From Mycteria americana (lineage: Eukaryota > Chordata > Aves > Ciconiiformes > Ciconiidae): DNA of 64,000 nt. Both the position numbers and the translations under genes were made by a program. Positions 13,873 to 26,191 of the stretch are shown in pieces; position 1 is the first letter of the stretch, and every line of letters begins with the position of its first letter. Below the pieces are notes generated by a model that had not been told where the DNA came from, did no database searches, and saw only the letters and a list, made by a program, of their open reading frames with translations. The stretch lies in assembly GCF_035582795.1 (NCBI RefSeq), contig NC_134371.1, positions 50,819,001 through 50,883,000 of the forward strand, written 5' to 3'.

Positions 13873-15456
13873 TCAGAACTGTAATAGTCATAGCTCTGAA
13901 CTCGCCAAAAAGCCAAGATGACTGTGATAGCAAGTGATACAAATTTAAAACAAGGAAGTACTTTCTGCCAGCGGGGGGAGGTGAAAAAGAAGGGAGGGTA
14001 CCAACTTCCCTGTCATCCAAATATCACTTCCTTGTATTTATCTGCTCAGCTATTAAGTAGACCGTTCTGAGGATACCATTTTTACCTGACTTAAAAACCA
14101 TGAAGTGTTTAGCAAGTAGGGTACACAAATCCCATGCAGAAGACTCAATTTGGTGTTTCACATTTAAAGATGCACATTTAAGCCTTATCTCAGTGGAATA
14201 AGCAGAAAGAAAATGTGTTTGGTATGGGTTGAATCATACTGTTTATCATTCTGACAATTAGGACAAACATAGTATAAAAATACCTATACAGAATCCAAGC
14301 ACTGAGATCAGCAGCAGAACTTCACCATTTCAATACACAGAGAGCACAGTATATCCCTTATAACTTTCCTCATATGTATTTAATAAAGGTGCATGTTATT
14401 TAGAATATTAAACTCAAGTCAACTGTTCCTTAAACAAAGTATCTTTCATGGCACTATTTCTAAACAGTAATTGGAGTAAACAATGAACTCATAAAATAAA
14501 ACTTATAGCACAGGAATAAAATAAACATATCCTGGTGTTAACTTTTAGATCACTTCTCACAATAGGTGCAATTAAAATACCCAGTAAACCTACAAGAACT
14601 TGGTACTGAAATACATATTGGATCTTCTGGTAAACGTGAATCTTTTACCTTTAAACACAGACATAGAGATCCAGACAGAATCTCCTTATTTAGCATAGCT
14701 CTGATAAGCTGTTTCAACCACTCTCACTATTCCTAATGTAGCTACACTGTAATACAGTGAATGCAACTGGAATATAAGAAGGTATTTCCTAGTGCTATTA
14801 TCAGCTCCCATCAGATGGATTTAAGATGAAGGCATATACCTTACATTTGTTGCTACTAGTATTCAAAAGATACAACTGTACTATACAGATTGTCAACAAA
14901 TACCTGCTCTTCTAAATCACTGGGAGTAAGATACCCATACACAGGTATTCTGATCAGCTCTTCAATTTTATTGAACTGAATCATTAGCCTTTTGTTGTTT
15001 AGGAAAGGCTGCAAATATTAACAGAATTAATCATCACAGACTCTGTTCTGAGCATACTCACTTCCCATTAAATGGGAGCAGACGCTGTTCAATACTTCAG
15101 ATGATCAGAGATCACTGAGGACTGGTTAGGTGAACAGCTACGGAACTGGAAGGCTCGTCAACTGATTCACCATATACTGTTTGGTTTTGTCAACTCAATA
15201 GACTAGGGGATTTTTCTGTAAGAAGTCCTACTCTAACGTGAACTTCTCTTTTCAATATCACCTGTGAATATTTTAGTATTCACGAGAAAGAATACACAAG
15301 TCACATCTTTTCCCCTTCATTAATATCTTGCAAACAACAGTAAATACTTTTCAAACTTGATTATAAAACCAGATCCACATACTTAACAGGAAAGTAACAT
15401 GGCAGTAGATTAGAGCCTCCCGATCTTCTTTGGAACACTATTTCAGATGAAGATAA

Positions 15457-15460
<4 letters not shown>

Positions 15461-15489
<29 letters not shown>

Positions 15490-15548
15490 AATAACAAACA
15501 CCAAAAAACCAAACAACAACAACAACAAAACCCCAAACCCACAAAAAT
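15461..15548 (+). repeat. 29-base G run followed by A/C-rich tract
   Basis: Positions 15461-15489 are all G. They are followed by A/C-rich low-complexity sequence with five CAA triplets near 15511-15528. In the FNBP1L transcript this reads U/G-rich and then poly-C. The minus-strand open frame with poly-Pro crossing it is an artefact of the run. Confidence 0.95.
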
Positions 15549-16433
15549 CATCCTCTATTCGCAATGGAATCTACTGCACTCATTGTTTTTAAAGCAAAAT
15601 TCGTAGTAACATTAATATAACTGAATAAAGAATTTAAACTAAAACCAGATGTTACTACTGGCATCTTCAAAACAATGGAATTTTTCAAGGTTTTGTGATT
15701 CAGATAACATTAAAATGTAACATGATTCTGCTGTGTGTCAGTTTATCTCAGAGTTTTTAAGATATGAGCCTAGAAATATACAGTAAAGCCCTCTTATACT
15801 TCACAGACTTCAGAATCATAACCTGTATTGTAAGAATAATATTAAAATTATTCATAAAACATTTTTTTCCTAGTAGAAATGTACTTTCTTTGCAAGATCA
15901 AATAATACAAACACACACTGTTCCCCTTCCAGGTTAACAAGGTATTTTTCCTTCCCAAATACCTTAAATTACAAGGGAAATTATCAGAGTGATGTAGCTT
16001 AACCATAAGCATATGCACTTTCATTAGAAAAGTTATGTAAAAAAACCCTATTACAACGTATTTGGACATTGAAGTTGTATATACAAAAGCTGAGTACAAA
16101 CATCAGTGTACTGAAAAAAAAACCCCAACATTTTTAAACTGTCATAACTACTTTTCTCATTTTTTCCAAAACATATACAAAGCCCAAACTCAAAACAGCT
16201 CAATTTCATACTGTTTCTGTAACCCGGCATAGCAATTACATCAGGATTACAAAGACAATGGGCTCCATAAATATATTCCACAGCACTGCAGGAGTTCAAT
16301 ATTGAAAGCAAGCAAATCTATAGCATAATCAGTGCAAATATTTCTGAAGCAAGACAAATAGTATTCACATTTAGGACAGAAGCAAACATGGAATGACAGG
16401 GTAACATCTGGCAATACTGACACCAGACTGCAT

Positions 16434-16475
16434 CCATTTCTTTTTGAAGAGCCAATTTCTTTTTGAGAGCCAATC
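16434..16475 (+). repeat. approximate tandem duplication of a TTTCTTTTTGAAGAGCCAA unit
   Basis: Two near-identical copies of a unit TTTCTTTTTGA(A)GAGCCAA lie head to tail, and a third AGCCAAT word follows closely. In the transcript strand this is purine-rich with ATTGGCTC words. Confidence 0.75.
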
Positions 16476-18770
16476 AAATAGCCAATGTAGAAATTAAAAG
16501 TTATTTCAGCAGTAGCCTACCTTCTGCAGTTATTTCCTTCCTGTCTAAATTAATAAAAATACAAGAGAATTCACACTGAAATACAGTGGAGATCAGAAAG
16601 GCGTAGATAAACAAGCACCAAATCTAGGTACTTTATCTGTGACTGAAACAGAAGTGTCTTGGCCACCTTTTTCCCCTCGTAATTTCTCAGGATCAGTTTT
16701 TAATCATCATCTCATCTAATTTTTTCATCTCCTGTCCATCTACTACTTCCCTTTTAATTCCTTCTTTAAGCCTTTTTTGCACAATTTACGCGACTAACAT
16801 AGCTTCACTGTTTACCCAATAGGCAGATATCGAGAATCTCTCTCTGCCCTAATCAAGAAACACTTTGGGAAACCAATTTAACAGCAACATTGTAAGCACT
16901 ATGTTAATTCTATACTCCACGCAAAGCAGCTTGTTCCATTGACGACAGCCACAGAAAAACTGCTACTGTAGTAAATAATTAGTAGGTCTCTTTCTTAATG
17001 ACTTTTCAGTATTGCCACATCAGAAATAATAAAGAGCAAAACAGTAAAAAAGCACTCAACAATATACTGGAGATGTAGTTCAAAACTCAACTGCAGATCA
17101 GCACAGTAACTCACTAGTAGTTAGTAGTACTAACTAATCATAGTACTTCCCTTTCAAAATCCAGTTCTAACCAAAGAACCCTATAAACCTAACACTCCTT
17201 ACTACACATCAACCTGTAAGTAGAAGAAAGTGGCACAGCCTTTTTCTCGCATAAAGACATGGAACCTCTTCTGTATTTTGTGTCATTGCCACATCACATT
17301 CTTTATGTCCTATATGGAAAACCCAACTATGTGTAATTTCATTCTTCAACATGAAGTGCTACTCATGTTTTTACTAAGTACTCATTTCACTAAGTTCTCA
17401 GGGAATAAAAATAGCAAAATATTAAACAAGAAGTGATAAATCTCAGTAAATACTCAATGTTCTAGGAACTGTCATAAAATGCTGAATAAAGTCTGAGAAA
17501 CAGCCTCAAATATTGAATGAAACATGAAATAATGACAAAACCACAAAACCATTTATTTTACACTGAATAAAACTGTTTTGTCTTTTCTTATTACATCGAC
17601 TATAAAACTGAAACCATCTAATTGCATATGGGAGTCCCTACTTTGTTTTTAACACTTCAGCTTGATTAAAAACCCACTGAAAATCCATGTTTCATATCTG
17701 GGGAGCCTTAACACTTTATATCCTAGCAAAAACATTTTCAAATCAGTGATTAAAACATGCCTATTTGTAATCAAAAACATATCAAGATTTTGTGGTAGAA
17801 AAAATGCGAGAGAAGTGCCTTTTCCCTAAGTATCTCTTTTTTCATTTCATAAATCATTACATATCAATGTGTAAAAACCATGCCTATCTTTTAAAAAGAA
17901 AATAAATAAAAACAAAATAAAATTTAATTAGTCATTTTCTTATCTGTGTCAGTACCTGAATTCAATGCATCTTTAGCATATAATCAGAAACTAAAGAAAT
18001 TAAAGAAGCTCCCTGGCCACCCATGTTTTCTGAAGAGAATGATTTGGAAAGGAAGCAAGAAAATCTCAAGAAAAGAGTTAAAGACAACTACATATCATTC
18101 CTGCAAAGGAATTATATCAACCTGTTATAATTAAAAATGCATTGCTGATAGTAAAATTAAAGATTCTTTTTTTCATTACATACAAACAATCCCAAATTTT
18201 TATGCCTCTCAAGAATACATAGTAGCACAAACCCATAATAAATTCTTGAATCTCTAGCATTCCACAAACCAGATCATTCACACAACAATCAAATGTATCA
18301 TCCAGTTCATAGAGGCAATCACTAGTAACACAAGAGCAATTTAAATGTAATTTAACCCTCCTGAAACTGCTATGGTTCTCAGCATCGATCTTTATACTTG
18401 TCACCATCATTAGTTTAATTTGTTCTACTTGCATTTTAAAATCATGCTGAGATACAATATTCTAATATCTTAATAATACTTTTAACTAAGCCCATATAAT
18501 GTGTTTTGATTGATACGGAACTTTGTTGATCTTGAGTACTGCAAACATCTTACATCAAGGATTCCAAACTCAATAATGAACTAAAATGTTAAATAAAATG
18601 TTTTTCACCATGCTGCAAAATAGTTTTCCCCATTTCAACAAACAACTGGAGAGATTACACAATACACTTACCGCCACATCTACATAGGCATCTCTGATTT
18701 CTGAATCTGTATATCTTAGAAACAACTCTATTCATTTTTTACAACTGTAACGCATAAACTAATAATAGCT

Positions 18771-18965
18771 TTTTTCAATAAAAGAGCTGTAATAGGTAAA
18801 TAACTCAATTTTTTCAATAAAACAAATTTTCAACATTTTTTCAATAAATTTACAATTTTTTCAAACAATTTTTCAATAAAACAATTTTTCAATAAACTCA
18901 ATTTTTTCAATAAAACAGATGTAATAGGTAGAGAAGTAATGAATAGGTAAAGATGTAATAGGTAT
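18771..18965 (+). repeat. degenerate TTTTTCAATAAA repeat with GTAATAGGTA units
   Basis: Six copies of TCAATAAA, each after a run of T, start at 18775, 18814, 18841, 18873, 18889 and 18907. They are followed by GTAATAGGTA words near 18790, 18921 and 18954. The pattern suggests local duplication of a unit resembling AACTCAATTTTTTCAATAAA followed by GTAATAGGTA, with later decay. It lies in FNBP1L intron 1 and the hexamers are on the antisense strand. Confidence 0.75.
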
Positions 18966-20108
18966 GGAAACAAGTAGATTCCCAGTAACTATAGCAGAAT
19001 ACTGAACAGCAATAAAACTGGGCCACAACATCAATAAATGCACAACTAGTACACAAATACTGAGGTGAAATCAGGCATATAAAATCATGGAGAAAATACT
19101 GAACAAAGGTGTTTTTCTCACGATATAACTTAGGATTCCTAATATTAAAGTAGGGTAACAGCATACCAAATGTAATTCAAATAAACTAGTTGAAACAGTA
19201 AACCGTTTCCAGCCAGATGAATGTAATTGGATGAGCCGTACTACCTTCTGTGTCAGCTAGTATTAAATACGGCTTTACTGGAAATGTCTTTCCATATACT
19301 GTCCTTAAGGTTTAAAGCCAAAAGATAAACTCATAAACTGCACATTTAAGCACTATATAAAACATATCTACCATTGTTTCCACTCAAAAAAGTTAAAGCA
19401 ATGACAGCTACTGAAAAGTGTTCTTCATATGCCAATACTGATTATGAAAGACTGCTGAAACATTAACATGGAAGCCTTTGGTAATGTCTTTTTACGATGT
19501 TGCAGATGCTTCATACCGTGTAATAGAGATGATAAACCACAGCTCATACAAAGCCCAGAAGAAAACTGCATACATTAGAAAGCATGCTGTACCCGAAACA
19601 AGACCTTCTTACACATAACTTTACATATCTGGTACTTTTTCATTGTTAACTTGCCATGCTAACTCTTTATTCTTCCACCTTCCTCATAAAATAGAAGTTA
19701 ATACTAAGCAGAAGACAGACACTAATGCTGTTGAAGCAACTGAATTAATTGTAACTCTAAAGACATAAAAGATTATTAATAAAAATAACTTAAGAAGATA
19801 GTCTAAACAAACTAAAAATGCAGCAAGTAAATTGTTAGGAACTTCTAGCAAATGAAGATAAAAAGAAATTGTTTTCAGGAAAAAGAAAAGCAGAATCTCA
19901 TGGTAAAAAATTGCTTAATATGTTAGGGTGCCATTGCTTGGTATAAACTTACTATTGCATTAGCTTGTTTGGTGGCAGAGAATATGGAAAGATAAAGGAT
20001 CCAGCTTCAAGCAAAGCCTCAAACCCTTTACTTATGACAGGAATACATAGATTTTTATTTAGATTTTTCAAGTGCCCTCATCAGCTCTCTACAAAATATA
20101 GTAATGTC

Positions 20109-20141
20109 AAAAAAAAAAAAAAAAAGAAAAAAGAAAAAAGA
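20109..20141 (+). repeat. A-rich and GA-rich tract
   Basis: A 17-base A run passing into AAAAAAG-type repeats. It is low-complexity sequence in FNBP1L intron 1. Confidence 0.85.
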
Positions 20142-22401
20142 AATTCTTGCAATGGTTAAACTCCATGCTGTACTACTTTGAGATATGAAATCGACTGGAA
20201 ATAAATGAAAAATTTGCAAAGTGCTCTTGAAGAAATGCTTTAAAACTTACCACCTGAAATTACAGATACGGAGAGATATAAGGCATTTTTGCTATGTACA
20301 TGCAGCTGACTGGACAATTCATGTACTTAAAGAACAAAAACCCCTTTACAACATATGAAACATTGTTTTACGTTGATTGCTTTAGGATGGATGAAGCTTG
20401 CAAGTGTTCTGTCTCTCCTTTGTATTTCATTATCATGACCAATAACAAGACAAAAATTTACAGAATTATAAAAACATGCATCACTCATTCCTCAATGTTT
20501 AACGAACAAAGTATATAACCCAAACTGAAGAGAAAGTATTCCACAACAGACAGATGGTGAAATTAATTATTGAAAAGTCACCTATAAATCCACTGAAATT
20601 ATTAACAAGTTTGAGGGTACATTCTATTGAGTAAGATAAATTCACCCAAGAAAGGATAGGAAGAAACAACATTATGAAAACCTATGCTGTCTTCCTAACA
20701 GAGTAACTGGTACCAGTCCTAAAAGCATTACAAGCGACATCCAAACAACTGCCAGATTAACTTGGAGATATAGGAGCATGATCCTCTTCCCACAAATGAA
20801 CAGAAGTCAGCAAAAAATTAAGCCGCTTTTCCAATGACCTCAGGAAGAAAAATAGTCATGAAAGCCACAAGCTTCAGGTTTGACTTACAGTCCGATTATG
20901 TCTGCATGATAAAAGTCTGAAATGCTAAGTAAGTACAAAGTACTAAAAAAAAAAAAATCTATCAAGATCATAAGAAAAATTTACATATAATGTCTTTGTT
21001 AGAAATCCACTGTTCTTGATTTCCAGCATCCAGTACAGACAAACTAATAGCAGTACTCCCTGCTATTAGACCTAAAGTCTGTATAAAGATGAAACAACAC
21101 CTCTCCTTTCAGAATTAAAACTCAAGATTGAAACTTGTGTTTGAAGCACTGATATTCCATTGTATCTCATTACTGAAAAAAGCATGAATGCTGGCCATTC
21201 AGTACTATCACCTTCAGTTGGTTACATAATTTCTCAAAAATTGCAAGGCATTTCATACAAATGATGTCAAGATATATTCGTAGCACAGCCCACAATTACA
21301 GCCTTGCAGCATAAACCAGACAGAATGTGGAAAAATGTTTTACCTAAGAATCACTAAGCATAAATACCACTGGCATCCCATCTTTAAGACTTTATTTTAA
21401 ACCTCAAAGAAAATTACTTCAGTTCAGCTATTGAAATGTCAGTGAAACTAAATGACATCCCCTCAGAACCAAAGTTATTGAAAGTCTCTAGGTGCTAAGC
21501 CATCCAGCACAAGGAGCAGCTAGCATACACAGCCTGTTGTTGTTTTTGTTTGTGCCTACTAAGGTTTTAACATATAGGGCCAGTTCCTGGTTTTACATTA
21601 CTCCAATTCCAATCCATCGATTGGATGTTTCTTCTAGTAAAAACTTCTTAGTTACTCACAACTACTCCTACCTCACTATTTCCCTCTCAGGAATGCAGAG
21701 GATAAAGCTGGAACTGGGGGAATCACGCTTGTATCTCTCAAGTGCTAGGCCAGCGCTGGAGGAACTGCAACATTGTTCCTGGAAAGAGATAATCATTCCA
21801 CTCCCTAGCACCAGTACCAAAGTAAAAATGTTTCTTAAAAAGCGATTTTGGAAAGAAGTTGCCCTTGTTATTAGAGAGAGATCAGTCAGGAAGAAACTAC
21901 TCAATATTAATGGTGTCTCAAACTCAGGGAGATAGATTAAAAAAATCTAGGTTATATGAATGCAATACTTCAGCAGGAATGAGAACAGGACAAGAAACAC
22001 AAAAGGCCTTGCAGCTTTTACAAAACAAAGAAGCAATCAAGCTAAACCAAAACAAATAACCCACAACCCTTATTTCCTTAGTCTCAACCTAAAGACTTAA
22101 TCAGATCACCACACCTCTTGCTACAGGAATAAATATTTGAGTATTATGCCAAAGAGTCAGGATACCTCACTAAATTTTTTGGCTTGCTTCACATGGTGAC
22201 GTTTCTATTTGTTTCATAGAACTGTACAGCCTACATTCCCTTCGCTTTACTTATAAAGTAGAAGAATCCCAGGCATTTGGATTTTCCTGATAAGTGACTA
22301 TTTATTTTCAAGAAACTCATTTTTCCTCTTTTAAACATGCCATCTTCTTAGATACAAGACCTAACCAGATGTTCCAGTCTGTTTTTTCCCCATTTTATTA
22401 C

Positions 22402-22438
22402 ATGCTGAAGAACCTTTCAGTATGCTGAAGAACCTTCC
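22402..22438 (+). repeat. 20-bp tandem duplication
   Basis: ATGCTGAAGAACCTTTCAGT is followed by a second copy with one base change that is cut short by three bases. Confidence 0.9.
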
Positions 22439-22818
22439 AACACAAGTTTATCCTTTTCTTCCCTTCCTCCAAGTAAGTTTCTAACACTTTCTTGACCATA
22501 TTGCAGATCTTAAATGTCATCTACTGTTTAGAAAATTCCCCAGATAATAAAAAACATAATTAAAACTTTTAATTAATTAGATTAAGTCTAAATAATTTGA
22601 GAGTGAGATTTTCACCATTCATAAATCCAAGTACTAACATATATCCTTGTTCTCCTAAATCCCAGTTTACAGCAGTCAATGCTCATAAGCCTGAAAAGAG
22701 ATCCCATTAAATTAAGTAATTAAAGAAAATAACAAAACATCAGTAATTTTTGCTGATTTAAATAATGCAGTGCAGCAGCTACAGTCTACAGGTAGAGTCA
22801 GGAAGCTCAGATGCAAAG

Positions 22819-22847
22819 TCAGGATATACTGCACTCAGGATATACTG
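22819..22847 (+). repeat. 13-bp near-tandem duplication
   Basis: TCAGGATATACTG occurs twice with a three-base gap. Confidence 0.85.
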
Positions 22848-25800
22848 TACATTTTGCCACAGAAACACATGGGGCAGGCAGGGTGGAAAATAGAAGACTG
22901 TCCTGTAAGATCACCTTAAAGAATGCATTATACTTCAATATCACCAGAGTATCTGCAGATTTAATCAGCTTTGCAGTTACCCCCCCCCCTTAAAAAAAAT
23001 ATGCTCTGAAAAGTTCCTGATATACAATACTTACTCTCAAGCACATTAATGAGTTTCGCTGATCCTGTGAGACCTTTGCTCATAAAATGAACAAATACTG
23101 GTAAAATTAAATATATAGACAAGTATCTGCACTATTAGGATCCAAATAAAAGCAGATCCAAGGCAGATGAGGGAGCCCATACTTGACTCTTCAGAACAAA
23201 ATTGTTTTATCATCAGTCCTCATTAACGAACCTTCATCCAGCTTTCCATTTACTAATCACGAATTTGAACTTATTTTCAGAGTAAAACTAAGATAAACCA
23301 TGTTTCATTAAAATCTAGATAATGTATATAATCTCTTAACAGCTACTGCACTTTATTGCTTTGTATCTTTTATAAACCAGGGTCTTAACCTTTAACTTTT
23401 CTTTCACCTGAGCATTTGACTTCTTTCCTGAATCTCAAATCTATGTTCTATCCTAAGATTTGTTATTTCTACATCATTTTTTGAACATCAGGCTCTTTCT
23501 AACCATTCCAATAGCTGCAATCTATGCATTCTTTATCCATCTCATTTCTCAATTACAGCAACATCCTTTTCTCTGGTATTAACAGATTCTCATTTCACCC
23601 GCATACGTTTCTTGAGTGTTATCTCTCCCTGTTTCTTTGCATCCTTCTCTATTGCATCAAACATTAGCCTCTAACCTCACTTTCAGGGGCACTGCTGACT
23701 GGTTCCAGGTCTATTACCCCATTATACCACAGGATTACTGTTTGCTTTGCATGAGACTCCAACACTCCCTTCTATATTTCAGCAAGTATTTCCTGCATTC
23801 TCTTAAGTTGCTTATGTTCTAATCCCCTGCAAACATGACAAAGGTCCATCACATTGCTACCCTTCGCTTGCAAGGCTTACCAAAGAAACAGTTAAAATGC
23901 TGAAGTTGGGATCACTGCCCACCATGCTGACCAATATTTGGTTTTGCACAACTCTGTCGTTTGGCATGATCAATAAATGACCTATCTTCTGCTGAATTTA
24001 AAGTTAACTGAATTGGGGATGGTCTTTATACTCTGTATTTGTGTAGAACGCAGCACAACACAAGCCCACTATGTGACTAATGGTTCTAGACTCTAAATAA
24101 ATACAAACACAAAATACACTCTAACTATTGATTACAGATGTCAAATACCCTAAATATTCCTCTAATTGTGACTGACGTCATATAAATAGGGCAAAAAATT
24201 GCAGGAAGATTATATGTCATAACAGATAGCTAAAACAGGAATAATTTATCCACTTCTTATAAAAAAAAAACCAAAAACACAGAAGTGTTGCATATTAGAA
24301 ACATCACAATTTCCTCTACCAGAATATTCCTCCACTGCAGAGAAAGCCAACTGTATCATAGCACAGATATTGTCTTGGGTTCATACATATCAATTATTTT
24401 CCTACTCATGGCCACAAGAAAACCCTATGCCACCTACAGCAAATGCTTATTTGAAAACACTATTAGAAAAATAAAACATTATTTACCTTCTTTGAAAGAA
24501 ATGAAGCATCTAGGGGAAAAACGAAGTGTACAAGCAGCATACCCCACATTCAGAGAAAAACCCCTCAATTACTCTGCCAACCAGAATTTACAAAGTGAGG
24601 TTTTCACATCCACTTGAGTTGGGCACCCATCATGAATGACAACGAATCCAGCAATCAAAGGCTGTCTTTCCACAGAATTTACAAAGCAGATAAAGATCCA
24701 AAAGGCACACCCACCTTCATCACCCTCACTCACATCTGGTTCCCCCAAGACTGCCTCTCAACTCTCCAGTGCAATTGCTGTCATATTTCAGAAGTTCTTC
24801 AGTACTTAAATAACACTCCAAACTCAAATCAAGTAGATGTCATTTCATTGCACAATGCTGAAAAAATATTGTTTACTTAATATAGAACTACAAAAAAGCA
24901 CGTTGTACTATTTCTTGTGTACCAGCTGATGAGAAGTGATCTGCAGGGTACCTGCCTCCTAAACAAATACTTGCTAAGCATAAGCATTACACTAATAGAT
25001 ACTGTGATAAAATGGTCAACTTTCTTGTTAGTACACAGCAGGTTTTACCTTTTCAAGTGAAGAGTTTTAAATGGTTACTTCAAGTAGACAGTCTGATCAA
25101 AGAGAATCAGGATGAGTTACTAGAAATTGCTGCTTTTTGTGTTTTGCTTCTAACTTTTTAAAACACTGTATTGCTTTGCACTTACACATTAAAGAATGTT
25201 GAAGTATTCTACAAATGCAGGTATTGTTACAATATTAATTTGATTTAAAAAACCCCAAACTTTATTCCAATTTTACAACCCAACTAACAGAGGGGAAAAA
25301 TAAGTTTACTTGCCCAAGACGACTCAAGAGTTCCACAGTAAAGCCCAAGAAAAATTCAGGTCTTGCAATATTAGCTTTTTAGCTCACTGTAAGACTCCAC
25401 TTTTCCTTTGAAAGATGTAAAAAGTAAAAAAACTATGTACAAACATACAAACCACAATGCCAGAAAGCAGTTTTAGCAGTCTAATGCCCTTTTATTGTAA
25501 ATGACAAAACAGAAGCAGAGTTCTGACTAAAGAAAAAAATGAAGGAAAAGTTATTGAATCTCACATGTAACTATTTCAAATTTCAATACTATTGAAATTA
25601 ACAGAAAAATAAATACACCTGAAATCAAGCCCTTTCTTATTCTTGTCACCTAGGAGGAAACACAATACTGCTGCCACTCTCCCCTTCTAATAGAACTTGT
25701 GGAGAAAAAACCAGCAACCCAGACTAACAAATTTATTGCAGATAATTCTGTAAACAAAGTCAGTGTAGAGGGTCAGCATTTTAATGAAAACCAGAAGGTT

Positions 25801-26131
25801 TTCATTAGTGTAATACTTTTTTTTTTCCCTTCTCCTCCCATCCAGCTGAAGCACTGACATGCATCCGAAGACGAACCTCTAAACTTTCTGCCAAGACAGC
25901 ACTGGGACTGGGGTACGTAAACTCACTAGGGGCAAAATGAAACAAGCTGATTGGAATCTCAGCTTTCACTGAACAATTTGTTCACCAACACAAGGAAAAA
26001 GTTGAACATAGCTGGACGTTGGGGAATTATTTTTCTACTGAAAAGAATTCAAGTTGCTGAAAAAGTATGCACGTGTGCTACAAACAATGAAAATTTCATC
26101 TGAAATGTGTTAAAAGAACTTCCCCTCCATT

Positions 26132-26191
26132 AAAAAAAAAAACCAAAACCAAACAACAAACACCAAAAAAACCACACCACAAACCAAAACC
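26132..26191 (+). repeat. A/C-rich low-complexity tract
   Basis: Eleven A followed by about 50 bases of CAAAACC/CCACA words with no G or T. It resembles the tracts at 8231 and 15490. Confidence 0.9.

Noticed and set aside
15361-15564. Minus-strand frame with a poly-proline run
   Set aside because: The proline string is only the translation of the 29-base G run.
21492-21935. 147-codon plus-strand frame in FNBP1L intron 1
   Set aside because: No recognisable domain, no splice or promoter context, and overlapping frames on the other strand are open too.
24285-24880. Two adjoining plus-strand frames of 110 and 88 codons
   Set aside because: Considered as a possible decayed retrogene, but no family resemblance and no poly(A) tail or flanking duplication was seen.
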